From contig NZ_JAMYXM010000009.1 of assembly GCF_024158145.1 (NCBI RefSeq), positions 1-55,531 of the forward strand: 55,531 nt of DNA. Reading direction: 5' to 3'. Both the position numbers and the translations under genes were made by a program. Below the pieces are notes generated by a model. That model did no database searches. It worked only from the letters and a program-made list of their open reading frames with translations, and was not told the DNA's origin. Shown in pieces: positions 42,583-52,532 of the stretch. The stretch's first letter is position 1. Each line of letters starts with the position of its first letter. Source of the stretch: Notoacmeibacter sp. MSK16QG-6 (GTDB taxonomy: Bacteria > Pseudomonadota > Alphaproteobacteria > Rhizobiales > Rhizobiaceae).

Positions 42583-43591
42583 TCCCGCTCACGCTCACAG
42601 TGCCCATTACTGGCTGGAACGGGCACTTTCGCCGCTGCAAGAGTTCTTGGACGATCCAAAGGTCGTCGAAATCTCGATCAATCGGCCCGGTCTGGTCTTC
42701 GTCGAACGACTTGGCGCAGATTTCATGGAGCGTCATCTTATCGAAACGCTTACGGCAAACGAGATTCACAATATCGGCCAGCGCGTCGGCGCCCTCTCCG
42801 ACCAATACGTCAATCGACAAAATCCTCTTCTCAGCGCGGCCTTACCCGCCGGCGAACGGATTCAGGTGGTCTTGCCTCCGGCGTCGCCCGAAGGCGGGGC
42901 TATCTCCATTCGCAAACAGGTCACACAAAGCTTCACATTGGAGGAATATCGCGACAGCGGCTCGCTCGATAAGGTCTCGATCGCCATGGGCGGTCTCAGC
43001 GAGACCGATCGCCGTTTGATCGGCCAATTGGAAGCCAACAATATCTATCAGTTCATCGATACGGCCATTCGAGAACGTGTATCGATCCTGATCAGCGGTG
43101 GCACATCGTCCGGCAAGACCACATTTCTCAATGCCTGCCTGAAGACGTGCGACGTCAACGAACGAATCATCACGCTCGAAGACACCCGCGAGCTGCAGCC
43201 CCCGCATCCAAACACCGTTCACCTGGTCGCTTCGAAAGGCGGCCAGAGTGCCGCTGAAGTCACGCTGCAGGATCTGCTGGAGGCGTCGCTCCGAATGCGG
43301 CCGGATCGGCTCTTTGTCGGCGAAATCCGTGGCTCCGAAGCCTTTTCCTTCTTGAGAGCGATCAACACCGGCCACCCCGGTTCAATGACCACGGTGCACG
43401 CCGACACGCCCATGGGCGCCTACGAACAGTTGATCATGATGATGCACCAGGCTGGCATGGGTGCCGGCTTCTCGAAAGAGGACCTGCTCTCCTACATCCA
43501 GATGGTCATACCGATTGTCATTCAGCTTCGGCGCGATGGCGGCAAGCGCGGTGTGTCCGAGATCTTCTTTGCTCGGAGTGCGCATGACTAG
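42575..43591 (+). CDS. virB11: VirB11 hexameric ATPase
   Basis: 338 residues from TTG 42575, overlapping virB10 by eight nt. Walker A ISGGTSSGKTTFLNA at about 172-186, the Asp box ITLEDTRELQ, Walker B RPDRLFVGEIRGSEAF and the His box NTGHPGSMTTVHA. It powers pilus assembly and substrate transfer. Confidence 0.95.
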   Translation: MNSPAHAHSAHYWLERALSPLQEFLDDPKVVEISINRPGLVFVERLGADFMERHLIETLTANEIHNIGQRVGALSDQYVNRQNPLLSAALPAGERIQVVLPPASPEGGAISIRKQVTQSFTLEEYRDSGSLDKVSIAMGGLSETDRRLIGQLEANNIYQFIDTAIRERVSILISGGTSSGKTTFLNACLKTCDVNERIITLEDTRELQPPHPNTVHLVASKGGQSAAEVTLQDLLEASLRMRPDRLFVGEIRGSEAFSFLRAINTGHPGSMTTVHADTPMGAYEQLIMMMHQAGMGAGFSKEDLLSYIQMVIPIVIQLRRDGGKRGVSEIFFARSAHD

Positions 43592-45734
43592 CGGCCTGAA
43601 AACCTTCTACCTCTTATTCTGCCTGCTTGTCGCCTTCATGATCTGGACGATGGCGTATGGGGCCGCCCTCGGCTGGTTCTTTGGCGATTGGCGGATTTTT
43701 CAGGGGACCATCACCGAGAATCCCTTTCTTCCGGCACAACAGTTCTGGACCTATTCGGACAATGAGAGGCTTCGCACCGTCGCTGGCGGAGCGGTCATCC
43801 CTGCCCTGCTGATTACCGGACTGTTGGCCTATGTTGGACTTCGGTCGCCATCCAATCCGCTCGGCGATGCTGCTTTTCAGTCACCCGGAGAAATGGCTCG
43901 TCGTAAATGGTTTCAGCGCAAGGGCCATATCTTCGGCCGCGTCGGACGACGCATTCTTCGCGTGCGCGACGAGCGCCATCACCTGGTGATCGGTCCCACC
44001 CGGTCAGGCAAGGGCGCGGGCTATGTGATTCCGAACGCCCTCATGCACGAGGGCTCGATGATCGTCACCGATCTCAAGGGCGAGATCTATGCCGCAACAG
44101 CAGGACACCGTCAGAAAAAGGGCAGCCGGGTGTTCCTCTTTGCGCCCGGCGCAGATCGGACCCACCGATATAACCCCCTAGACTTCATTCGCGACGAGCG
44201 CGGCACGCGAACGACGGACATACAGAACGTCGCCAGCATTCTCGTGCCGGAAAACACCGATTCCGAAAACGCCGTCTGGCAGGCGACGGCTCAACAGGTC
44301 ATGGCTGGCGCCATCAGCTATATCCTTGAAAGTCCCTTCTACAAGGGCCGCCGCAACCTTGGTGAGGTCAATTCGCTGTTCAACAGTGGTGAGAACCTGC
44401 AGGCCCTGATGAAGCGAATCAAGGCCGCCGAACCTGGCCTATCCAAATTCACGGTCGAGAGCTTCAACGCTTATCTCGGCTTGTCGGAACGAGCTGCAGC
44501 CTCCGCCCTGCTCGACATCCAAAAAGCGATGCGCCCGTTTAAAAATGAGCGGATCACCGCCGCGACGGCCGTCACCGACATGGACATCCACTCCTTGCAG
44601 CGCCGTCCCATCTCAATCTACCTGGCGCCGAACATCACGGACGTCACGCTCGTCACGCCGCTGCTAACCCTATTTGTCCAGCAAGTGATGAGCGTTCTTT
44701 TGCTCAATCACGATCCGAAGGCTGTCCCGGTCTACTTCCTTCTCGACGAATTTCGCCAGCTCAAGAGAATGGACGAAATCGTCGGCAAACTCCCCTACGT
44801 CGCCGGCTACGGCATCAAGCTTGCCTTCATCGTGCAAGACCTCAAGACGCTCGATGAAATCTACGGCGAAACGACCCGACAGTCCCTACTCGGAAACTGC
44901 GCCTATCAGCTCGTCCTAGGCGCCAATGACCAGGTCACGGCAGACTACACGTCGCGAGCCCTTGGCAAGCGCACGATCCGCTATCAATCGGAATCCCGGA
45001 CGATCGAGCTCTTGGGTCTCAATCGCCGAACACGAGTAGAACAGATCCGGGAACGCGATCTGATGATGCCGCAGGAAGTCCGGCAGATGCCGGAGGACCG
45101 TATGGTGCTCCTCATCGAAGGACAGCGGCCGATCTTTGGCCAGAAACTGCAGTTCTTCAAAACCGAACCGTTTCGGTCGGCCGAGGCCTTTTCCCAGCGC
45201 CACAAGCCCGAGGTTCCGCCCATCGAATACCTCCCCCCCTTGCCGGTACCGGTAACCACGGACGACTACGGAGTATTCAGTCCCATCGAGCAGGAGCCGA
45301 GAAAACCCCCGCCCTCACCGACTCCACCCGACGAACACGATCGGACAACCAACACTGTTTCGGATGAGGAAGACGTAGACAGCGAAGCGACGAATCCCGT
45401 CGAAGAACCCGAGCCCTCGGCGCCACGAGACGAACGTTCTGTGAGCCAGTCGGTCATATTACGACGACGGCCTGCAAAACCCGTCCTGTTCGATCCACCG
45501 CACCAAAAACCGCGCCGTCCCCGACTCGATGTCGAACAGATGTTGGCTGACACGATTGCTCGCCTCGAACCGGCTGAAGACGCCCTAAGGGCAGTCATCA
45601 CGACCAAAGAAGGCACTACGGCTGGCGATGGTCCACGCAAGCGAAAAGGCTATATGGAAATCTGGCAGGCCACCGTTCCTGATCCGGAGCTGGATCAGGG
45701 AGCCGAACTGCCAGCCACCGGTCTCAACGACTAA
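43584..45734 (+). CDS. virD4: VirD4/TraG type IV coupling protein
   Basis: 716 residues from ATG 43584. Two N-terminal membrane helices, Walker A VIGPTRSGKGAGY at about 135, Walker B VYFLLDEFRQL near 383. The 170-residue C-terminal tail is acidic and Pro-rich. It links the relaxase-DNA complex to the VirB channel. Overlaps the virB11 end by eight nt. Confidence 0.95.
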   Translation: MTSGLKTFYLLFCLLVAFMIWTMAYGAALGWFFGDWRIFQGTITENPFLPAQQFWTYSDNERLRTVAGGAVIPALLITGLLAYVGLRSPSNPLGDAAFQSPGEMARRKWFQRKGHIFGRVGRRILRVRDERHHLVIGPTRSGKGAGYVIPNALMHEGSMIVTDLKGEIYAATAGHRQKKGSRVFLFAPGADRTHRYNPLDFIRDERGTRTTDIQNVASILVPENTDSENAVWQATAQQVMAGAISYILESPFYKGRRNLGEVNSLFNSGENLQALMKRIKAAEPGLSKFTVESFNAYLGLSERAAASALLDIQKAMRPFKNERITAATAVTDMDIHSLQRRPISIYLAPNITDVTLVTPLLTLFVQQVMSVLLLNHDPKAVPVYFLLDEFRQLKRMDEIVGKLPYVAGYGIKLAFIVQDLKTLDEIYGETTRQSLLGNCAYQLVLGANDQVTADYTSRALGKRTIRYQSESRTIELLGLNRRTRVEQIRERDLMMPQEVRQMPEDRMVLLIEGQRPIFGQKLQFFKTEPFRSAEAFSQRHKPEVPPIEYLPPLPVPVTTDDYGVFSPIEQEPRKPPPSPTPPDEHDRTTNTVSDEEDVDSEATNPVEEPEPSAPRDERSVSQSVILRRRPAKPVLFDPPHQKPRRPRLDVEQMLADTIARLEPAEDALRAVITTKEGTTAGDGPRKRKGYMEIWQATVPDPELDQGAELPATGLND

Positions 45735-45765
45735 TACTCACGACGGGAGAACTGAATCCCGCAAG

Positions 45766-45981
45766 TTGCGAAGGTCGCCTTTACGGACTTTGCTGACTTT
45801 CGCGGCGGTGACAATCTGTGTCTGCTCTGGGGTGGTAAGCGGACTAGCGGGTTTTCTGCGAGGTAAGCAGGAAGCAGACATCCGTCGTGCGCGTACACCG
45901 CTGACCAATTTGGAGCCGATAACAAACTGGCGGCCTGGGTTCTCGCTTAGTAACGAGCGCGGAATGAGTCGGAGACGGTGA
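45766..45981 (+). CDS. Possible small membrane protein after virD4
   Basis: 71 residues from a TTG at 45766, with one strong hydrophobic segment (LLTFAAVTICVCSGVVSGLAGF) followed by a basic tail. Only a distant GGGAGA is available as ribosome site, and its end overlaps the convergent gene at 45947. Small membrane proteins at the end of T4SS operons can act in entry exclusion; that is only a guess here. Confidence 0.3.
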   Translation: MRRSPLRTLLTFAAVTICVCSGVVSGLAGFLRGKQEADIRRARTPLTNLEPITNWRPGFSLSNERGMSRRR

Positions 45982-46798
45982 AGTGCTGTATTCGCGGGCC
46001 AGCGCGGACCCGGTTCATCAAGTCCCAATACATGGCCCGCGCGAGGGGCTGGGTACAGCTTGGAGGTACGTTATAGGTATACATCTGCGCACCCGAAATG
46101 ACGCCTGTCGGGCGCCAGGCTCGGCCATACTCGGGCTTCAGGTAGCGATAAATTGCCCACCGCAGATTGTTCAGGTATTCAGCTATCACGCTTGCATGGT
46201 AGACGTAGATGTCGTCGAAGAACCAGTCATAGAACGAGTCTACCGCGAGATAAACGTCCTGTTCGGCGACTTCGCGGCCAGCCCGCTCGAACAACTTCTT
46301 GATGTAACTGACATTGGTCGCCAGACGGCCCAGATTATGCTTGGAGACGTCGCCGCAGATCTTGAGATAGCGATAGCGCCTCACAACTATATCCATTGCC
46401 GAATCGACATTGTGAATGTTGACTTGGGGCGCGGTGAACTCGGCCTCAAGCCATGTCGCAAATGCGTTCGTGTGCAGTTTGAGGTCGGCCACATCACCGC
46501 CTAGCTGCGGCACTGCACAGACTTGACGCAAATAATACAGAAAGGTTAGGTCGGATGGCTGGGCATTTGATGGCGCGGCTTTCAATCCGAGCGGTACGGG
46601 CTGGCCCTTGAAAGCTGTAAACTGCGAAAGAAAGTCGCCAAGCAGGATGCTAAACAGCATCTGGTGCTGACGCGTCTCGAACATCATCGTCACGTTATCG
46701 GTACGATCGTGTTTGCAGAAAATAGCCCAGTTGACCATACCGTCGATCATGTCCCACGCAGAGTTGAGGATGATGCATTCTTGCTCGAGCTCGTTCAT
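45947..46798 (-). CDS. Unknown protein, partner of the adjacent P-loop gene
   Basis: 283 residues, no membrane segment, helical and rich in aromatic residues (FYDWFFDDIYVYHASVIAEY). Starts MNELEQECIILNSAWDMIDG. It lies 78 nt after the P-loop gene on the same strand, and both are AT-richer than the T4SS. No family recognised; a two-gene defence or regulatory module is possible. Confidence 0.6.
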   Translation of the reverse strand: MNELEQECIILNSAWDMIDGMVNWAIFCKHDRTDNVTMMFETRQHQMLFSILLGDFLSQFTAFKGQPVPLGLKAAPSNAQPSDLTFLYYLRQVCAVPQLGGDVADLKLHTNAFATWLEAEFTAPQVNIHNVDSAMDIVVRRYRYLKICGDVSKHNLGRLATNVSYIKKLFERAGREVAEQDVYLAVDSFYDWFFDDIYVYHASVIAEYLNNLRWAIYRYLKPEYGRAWRPTGVISGAQMYTYNVPPSCTQPLARAMYWDLMNRVRAGPRIQHFTVSDSFRARY

Positions 46799-46876
46799 TC
46801 CGCAGTCACCTAGCGCTGGCCGAGGACTCCGACATTTGTGGATCGGAGGAGGCTTGGGACTTACCTCTCCGCTTTT

Positions 46877-47440
46877 TTAAGAGAAGTCGAAGAAGTCGGC
46901 CAGAACTCGTATGTTGCCAGGTTCAGCTGGGTGGCTCGGGTTTCTCCGAGCGTCTATGGACATTACCTCAACATCCAGCGATCGTAGGCCGTCTACTTCC
47001 GCTGTGGTCAGCCCGCTCTGACCGTCACCCCATTGGTTAGGCGCCAGCTGGACGACACGAATGCGTTCTGGAAGGAACTCCTGTATCAAGCCGTCACAAA
47101 CGTCGACGATACCTGGCATCTTGTTGAAAGGTCGCGGCTGGACTGCGCACGCGAAGTTGATGCGCCAGAAGGACCCCCAAGCCCTGTTAGTCAAGCGGTC
47201 CAGCATCTTGTGAAAGTCGAGTTGCGACTGATTTTTCTCATGCGGCGACGATGAGCGAACGGCCAACGCTCTTTCCCTAGATAACGCCCGCAGGCTCACG
47301 GGGCCTCTGCCAGGTACAGTGCCACCCAATCGCTGGTCACCGAGCATGTTGCGCATCAGTCGGCTCTTGCCTGCGTTCTGATTTCCGCAAACCAGCAAAA
47401 TACGCTCAAGATGAGCTCGCTTCCGTTGGGCTTGTTCCAC
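46877..47440 (-). CDS. Small P-loop NTPase-like protein
   Basis: 187 residues. Near the N-terminus ILLVCGNQNAGKSRLMRNML is a Walker A P-loop of the GxxxxGKS type. Later parts (IRVVQLAPNQWGD, LRSLDVEVMSIDARRNP) may form Rossmann-like strands. At under 200 residues it is short for an AAA+ ATPase. Function unknown; first gene of the two-gene unit. Confidence 0.65.
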   Translation of the reverse strand: MEQAQRKRAHLERILLVCGNQNAGKSRLMRNMLGDQRLGGTVPGRGPVSLRALSRERALAVRSSSPHEKNQSQLDFHKMLDRLTNRAWGSFWRINFACAVQPRPFNKMPGIVDVCDGLIQEFLPERIRVVQLAPNQWGDGQSGLTTAEVDGLRSLDVEVMSIDARRNPSHPAEPGNIRVLADFFDFS

Positions 47441-47502
47441 GGCGTTATCCTTTGGTTAGCTTCGGAGTGTCTTACTAGCGTACAAGTATCTACGAAAACA
47501 AC

Positions 47503-47550
47503 AGCGGCCTTCGACGTAAAATATTTTACGTCGCGTTGTCGAAGACCGCT
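47503..47550. repeat. Nested 48-bp palindrome upstream of the P-loop gene
   Basis: Outer arms 47503-47515 and 47538-47550 match at 12 of 13 positions (AGCGG-C-CTTCGAC and GTCGAAG-A-CCGCT). Inside is the 20-bp perfect palindrome GACGTAAAATATTTTACGTC (47513-47532). It lies about 65 bp upstream of the P-loop gene. It could be a cruciform, an operator or a strong terminator; there is no trailing T-run. Confidence 0.65.
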
Positions 47551-48098
47551 AGGCTCTACCCCTAGAACTTAGAGCAAAGTCTTGTATTTCTCTAACTCGC
47601 TGGAATGGATTCGAAGCACCGCATTTTTCAGTATCGGTCGTCAGTTGAAAGAGCGCGGACGGCTACTTTTGAGAAAAACGTCGTTGATCTAAACGACCGC
47701 CTTCGGGGCCTGCTATGGCATGGCATGCATTGACCCCGAAGGGATGGATGAACTTTACTCTCGGGATTTGAGTGCGGTCGAATTGGGAACCGCCGCCTGG
47801 AAGGCCCTGCACGCCCGCAGGCTCAGACGGTTCCGGGCTCATCGCAAACCCGCAGCCAAAGGAGTTATCCTACACCCACCGCGGACGGCCACGGTTCCGC
47901 CGCCCACGCGCTGCGCTCGCCCCGCCCCCACGACATCTCCGGTTCGCGATCCCGTTGCTCCGGAAGGCGGCTGGCGGGGATTGTAGGGGAGGTTGGGAAG
48001 GGGTGGAAAAGAGGTTTAGTCGGCTTTAGCATCCAGCGTGAGCAATGCGGACGTCACTGACGTGGCGCCATTAGATGATTAGTGTCTCGCAGTTGTAA
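47551..48098. other. Intergenic region without a supported gene
   Basis: About 550 bp. An 88-residue plus-strand frame (47720-47986) starts weakly and turns into low-complexity Pro/Arg, so I do not call it. The composition jumps from moderate to very GC-rich at 47800-47990, then drops sharply at the next gene, suggesting a junction of two insertions. Confidence 0.35.
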
Positions 48099-49052
48099 TT
48101 GGTCTCGGATCGGCTAGATCGCTTCGCACGAAGCTTCAAAAAGCAACCCTATACTGACGATCTCACGATCGTACGGATGCCTTGCTACTGGGAAGTCATG
48201 AAAGCTATCACGTATTCTGCACAGAAGAACACGCTTATGCGAGTAGGGCTTATCACTAGTTGGTCAGCTCTGAGGCGTATTGGCAGCCTGCCTCTAATGC
48301 GTGCAGTTATGTTTTCTCCATTGATTGCGTACCTGATTGTTTTTAATGACTACGTTATCGGTTTCTTCGAACAAGTTTCTATAAACATGAAAATTTCAGC
48401 CACTGATTCGCTCAGCGTAACAAACGTGTACTTTTTATATTATGGTCTTATCTCAGTTGGTGCAGGGTCTATAATATATGGTTTTTTTTGCCCAAAAAGC
48501 GTAGCGCGGTTTAGTGATAGCATGGACTTCGCCAGTTCTGTTCAGTCTCTGCATGCTCATACATTTGTCTTGTCTTATTTCGATGATATTCTGAGAAAAT
48601 TTACGCAAAGTGATGAACGCGGACATGAAGCTGAAACTATTGATTATCCTGATTTCACGAGGTTGCGCACGTCAGCAATAGTGGTGGAGGTGTACAAGAA
48701 ATATCTAGAGGGTGATCGTGCTGGACGGTTTGATAATGCAGAAGACGGAGAGAGTGATGGCTTGGACGAATTCCATCAGGAATTTATCACCGGCTCCGGC
48801 TATTTCAATGCAGAAGCAATTGCCGAACGGGCCTATCAGGCGCCCAAGGTCATCTGGGCATTCTCTGAACCATATAGAGCAGTTGCGGCCCAAGAATTTG
48901 CAGCTGATATAGCATTCACAAAGTACGAGATCGACGATCATTCCCAGCCAAAACTGCGGTTTCTGACGGCGATTCTTTACACCTTAGGGTTTTTCTTACT
49001 CTTAATACCCTCGATCAGCACCTTCATCAAACTCACGATTGCTCTTTTTTAA
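48099..49052 (+). CDS. Unknown three-helix membrane protein
   Basis: 317 residues from a TTG at 48099; ATG starts at 48177 and 48198 are also possible and none has a good ribosome site. Hydrophobic segments lie at about 70-90, 112-130 and at the C-terminus (FLTAILYTLGFFLLLIPSISTF). The middle is soluble and acidic. It is clearly AT-rich compared with its surroundings, a sign of recent transfer. No family recognised. Confidence 0.6.
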   Translation: MVSDRLDRFARSFKKQPYTDDLTIVRMPCYWEVMKAITYSAQKNTLMRVGLITSWSALRRIGSLPLMRAVMFSPLIAYLIVFNDYVIGFFEQVSINMKISATDSLSVTNVYFLYYGLISVGAGSIIYGFFCPKSVARFSDSMDFASSVQSLHAHTFVLSYFDDILRKFTQSDERGHEAETIDYPDFTRLRTSAIVVEVYKKYLEGDRAGRFDNAEDGESDGLDEFHQEFITGSGYFNAEAIAERAYQAPKVIWAFSEPYRAVAAQEFAADIAFTKYEIDDHSQPKLRFLTAILYTLGFFLLLIPSISTFIKLTIALF

Positions 49053-49148
49053 AGCACGGGAGAGAGTGCGTTTCCATGAGAACTTAGCGGTGACAGCTTT
49101 GGAGTGGAAAGCGGATGGTCCGGTTTGTGGGAGTTGCAGCAGAAGCCG

Positions 49149-49598
49149 CTATCTTAAAGGCCGGAACACATGGGTCGTGTGTATCCGGTCTATGGGGACA
49201 AAGCCAAGCGTCGGCCAAAACACCTCGGCATCTGGCCCATCGGCATGAAGTACGATCGGCCGGTTGAAAGGTCGGGCATGTTCCAGAACATGCAGTGCAA
49301 TCTGGCGACCAACACCAAGCCGACGATAGGCAGGACGCACATAGAAGCGTCTCATCCGCAGGTAGCTCGCTTCAACAAAGTCCTGCGTGATCCCTCCGAT
49401 GCCCGCCGTCTTACCGTCTACCCTCGCCAGCATCAACACTTCTCCCGGACGCTCAAAGCGATTGGAGCCGGCGGCCCATTCGTCGCGGAGCACCGACATC
49501 GTGTCGAAGCCCTCTGCATCTGCGTCCTGCAGGAGCGCGTCGAATGGTTCGGGCAACTCCTCGATCTGACTTATCTCGATAGTGGGTTGATCTGGCAT
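49149..49598 (-). CDS. GNAT-family N-acetyltransferase
   Basis: 149 residues. Acetyl-CoA motif A is MRRFYVRPAYRRLGVGRQIALHVLEHA with the R-x-x-G-x-G loop; the C-terminal LHADGPDAEVFWPTLGFVPID is motif B. The substrate cannot be inferred. No neighbour on the same strand suggests a pathway. Confidence 0.87.
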   Translation of the reverse strand: MPDQPTIEISQIEELPEPFDALLQDADAEGFDTMSVLRDEWAAGSNRFERPGEVLMLARVDGKTAGIGGITQDFVEASYLRMRRFYVRPAYRRLGVGRQIALHVLEHARPFNRPIVLHADGPDAEVFWPTLGFVPIDRIHTTHVFRPLR

Positions 49599-49859
49599 CG
49601 TTCGTAATCTTCTGCGTCCGCCCGCTTACTGGCGCCCCAGACTGCCGAAACCTTTACGGCTAAAGAAGGCAATACTTTCTTTCCCCGCCACGATCTATGT
49701 CGACTTCGGGAATCAACGGTGATGCTACAACGGCTGAAATTGGGTCGCGAGCAGACATAATGCCAGAAAGCGCCAAGCAACAACAAAGGGCTCGAAGCGG
49801 TCATTCGTTCGCGTCGGAATTCGTGGCGGACAGCCATCGCTTCACGGCGCTGCCAGAGC
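49599..49859. other. Intergenic region, nothing recognised
   Basis: 261 bp between the GNAT gene and the end of the mobilisation operon. No gene, repeat or clear terminator is seen. Confidence 0.4.
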
Positions 49860-50087
49860 TTAATTGAAAAGCTGGTCAAGCCACTGGCGGACTGGCTCAG
49901 TCTGATCGACCAGAGAGTCGTAATAGGGCTGGATCGTCGTCCATGCCGCGTAGATCTGATGGTCGATAAACCGCCCGACCGCAAAAAGCACGAAGACGAG
50001 AAGTAAGGCGCCGACCACGCCGCCGACGCCCTTCTCCGAAAGATCGTTGCTCTGATTGACGATATAGGTTGGCTGATCGTCGTTCAT
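49860..50087 (-). CDS. Small membrane protein in the relaxase operon
   Basis: 75 residues with one membrane helix (VVGALLLVFVLFAVGRFI). Its GGAGG ribosome site overlaps the relaxase stop codon, so it is co-translated as the last gene of the mobC-relaxase operon. No family recognised; a transfer-associated role is likely. Confidence 0.65.
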   Translation of the reverse strand: MNDDQPTYIVNQSNDLSEKGVGGVVGALLLVFVLFAVGRFIDHQIYAAWTTIQPYYDSLVDQTEPVRQWLDQLFN

Positions 50088-50096
50088 GACGTCCTC

Positions 50097-52532
50097 CTAT
50101 CGCTCCAGCTCGTCGCGATCGCGCTCTTCATCCTGCCGCTCGATCGCGTCTGACCGCGGCACTTGCTGACGGGCCGGATCGGTCTGCTGATCGGCGGACC
50201 TGTCCGCTTTGGCTTCATTGCACTGTGCCTCGTCAGCCTTCCGATTAACTGCGGCGACCTGTTCATGCAGATCATGGACGTCATGCTGCGCTCGGTCTTC
50301 AGGATTGTCGCGATCGTACCCCTCTTCAGGCTCCCGTTCGTCGCGCGCCGAAATGGCTGACGCTTCACCCGGACCTGACGCGGCCTCTTTCTCCAGCCGA
50401 TCGCTGATGGCTTTCAGCTCGTCGTCCTGTTCAACGACTTCTCGAGCATAGCTGTTGCCGTCCTGGGCAAGCTTCGCAACGTCCTCAAGCGCCAGCTCGC
50501 GTTTGCGATCGTAGCTCTCGAACCGGCTATCGTCATTGTTCCGGGCCGCATCGTCCATGGCGCTATCCCATGTGGCGACTTCGATCAGAAGATCGTTCGC
50601 CGCTTCGACCGCTTCCAGGCCGTGACGCTCGACAGCCGCATCCCACGCGGCATTGTCGATATCATCGTCACGTTCCGACTGGTCCGAACCCGCTTCGTTC
50701 TCACGCCCCTCATTGGCCTCAAGGGCATCCCTCTCCTCGCGAAGCTCGACCATTTCACGGCGGATATTGACCACAGCCCGCGCCGCCTGGGCGACGTCCT
50801 CGAAATCCGCCCGCTCCTCCGCAGGCGTATCGCGGTCGAGCTGGAACAGCGCCTTCTCGACACCCTTCTCATAGGTTTCGAACTGCGCCCGCGTCATCTC
50901 AGCCATCTCGTCGCCCTCTTTCAATGCCGTCGCCAACACTACCATATTGGTTCGCGATTTCGACCGAAAATCGGCAACGACCACATCGCCGCCATCGCTG
51001 CGTCCTTCGCCAGAACGCGTGGATTCAAGCCGCTCCATGGTCGTCTTGGCAAAAGATCGGACACTATTGTCCCCGCTGGCAAGCGCAAGCTGACCCCATG
51101 TCTTCGATGCCATTATGGCATAGTCCTGGCTACGGCCCGACCGCGCGACATGTGCCGCGCCGGCGCGCTTGTTGTCGTATCGCGCCTGCCCGAAAGCGCT
51201 GGTGCCGACATGGCGGGTCGCGCCACGCCGGTCGATCGGCCGCACCTGGTTCTGCGTGAACGCCGGCGGACTGGCCGTTTCCCGCCGATCCGTCATTTCC
51301 ATGGCGATGCCCTGCCCGCGCGCCTGTTCCGCCAGCGCTTCGCGCCACTGCCGGAAGATCGCCGGGCTAGTCTCGATCCGGTCGCCGAATTCCGAGCGCA
51401 TCGTGATGATCGCATGGGCATGGATATGCGGCCGCTTGCCACCCTCTTCCGCTTCTTTCGGATCATCCGCCGGATCGTGAACCGCGAACACATAGCGATG
51501 GCCGCCATCGCCAAACTGTGCCGCCAGAAAACCGCGCGCCGCGCTCCGGAAAGCCTCCGGATCCGTGCCCGCCCGCGCCGACAGGATCAGATGCATCACA
51601 TCGCGGCTCTTGCGGCTGTGCAGTTCGCCGCGCCATTCCTTCTGAACGAGGTCTCCGGCTTGCTCATCATCGGCGATCAGACGGCCATCATCCGCCCAAA
51701 CATCGCCGCGATGACGCTCGACAAGCCCCCTCACCCGGCTGGTGCCGTACTCGACGCCATTGCCGTAGCCGTCGAACGAAAATGTCGCCCGACCCGACGA
51801 TCCCGCATGGCTTTCGTCGAACTGCGCCTGCACGATTGCCGCCGCCTTGGCGTCGGCCGTCAGCCGCTTGCCGGCGCCGCTGCGCAGCACGATAACACCG
51901 CTCACCGTCGCCGAGCCGTCCCGATGACGCTCGACGCCGTAGACATAGTGGCGGTCGTCGAAACCACTCGTCAGAACGTCTCGGACGCGATCGTGAAACG
52001 ACGCATCGTCCGGCCCGGCGATCTCCATACCGAGGTCGACCCGAAAGCCGCCAATATCCCTGCTCTCCGCTCGTCCTTTCATCAGATGGTCCCAATCGCC
52101 GCGCACTCGCGCCAGCTCTTCCTGCCCCTCGATGCGCTCGCCGCGCTCGTTCTCGACCGAGAGTTCGCCCTTTCGCGAAACATAATTGACCATCGCCCCG
52201 ACCCGGGCCGCACCGCCATAGGACGCCATCTTGACGACGGCCGCCTGGCTGCCCGTCGCCATACCCTCAAACCGGCGCGTCATCGGTCGTTCGGCCGAAG
52301 GCCGATCCGACGCCAGGGAACCAAGCTTAAACGGCCCGCCAAAGCCGCTGGTCCGACCGAAATTCAGTGCGGCTGCCTTCCCGGCCGCCGCTGATGTGGC
52401 CGCGTCGAAATCCCGCTCAACCTCGCCAACCAAACGGCTCCGTCGCCGCTCACCAAGCTCCAGCTCGTGCAGCCGCGCCGCCTTGCGCCGCTCCCATTCC
52501 TCTTCGAACGCACCCAAGAACAGTTCAGCCAT
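50097..52532 (-). CDS. VirD2/MobA-like conjugative relaxase
   Basis: 811 residues. The metal-binding motif III is HIHAHAIIT at about 367-375; a candidate motif I with Tyr lies in MVNYVSRKGEL near 115. The N-terminal third should nick oriT and carry the strand through VirD4. The C-terminal 300 residues are very acidic and charged with coiled-coil character. No helicase or primase domain is seen. The ATG overlaps the mobC stop by one base. Confidence 0.87.
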   Translation of the reverse strand: MAELFLGAFEEEWERRKAARLHELELGERRRSRLVGEVERDFDAATSAAAGKAAALNFGRTSGFGGPFKLGSLASDRPSAERPMTRRFEGMATGSQAAVVKMASYGGAARVGAMVNYVSRKGELSVENERGERIEGQEELARVRGDWDHLMKGRAESRDIGGFRVDLGMEIAGPDDASFHDRVRDVLTSGFDDRHYVYGVERHRDGSATVSGVIVLRSGAGKRLTADAKAAAIVQAQFDESHAGSSGRATFSFDGYGNGVEYGTSRVRGLVERHRGDVWADDGRLIADDEQAGDLVQKEWRGELHSRKSRDVMHLILSARAGTDPEAFRSAARGFLAAQFGDGGHRYVFAVHDPADDPKEAEEGGKRPHIHAHAIITMRSEFGDRIETSPAIFRQWREALAEQARGQGIAMEMTDRRETASPPAFTQNQVRPIDRRGATRHVGTSAFGQARYDNKRAGAAHVARSGRSQDYAIMASKTWGQLALASGDNSVRSFAKTTMERLESTRSGEGRSDGGDVVVADFRSKSRTNMVVLATALKEGDEMAEMTRAQFETYEKGVEKALFQLDRDTPAEERADFEDVAQAARAVVNIRREMVELREERDALEANEGRENEAGSDQSERDDDIDNAAWDAAVERHGLEAVEAANDLLIEVATWDSAMDDAARNNDDSRFESYDRKRELALEDVAKLAQDGNSYAREVVEQDDELKAISDRLEKEAASGPGEASAISARDEREPEEGYDRDNPEDRAQHDVHDLHEQVAAVNRKADEAQCNEAKADRSADQQTDPARQQVPRSDAIERQDEERDRDELER

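Noticed and set aside
47720-47986. 88-residue plus-strand open frame
   Set aside because: Weak start, no ribosome site, and the second half is Pro/Arg low complexity from very GC-rich DNA.
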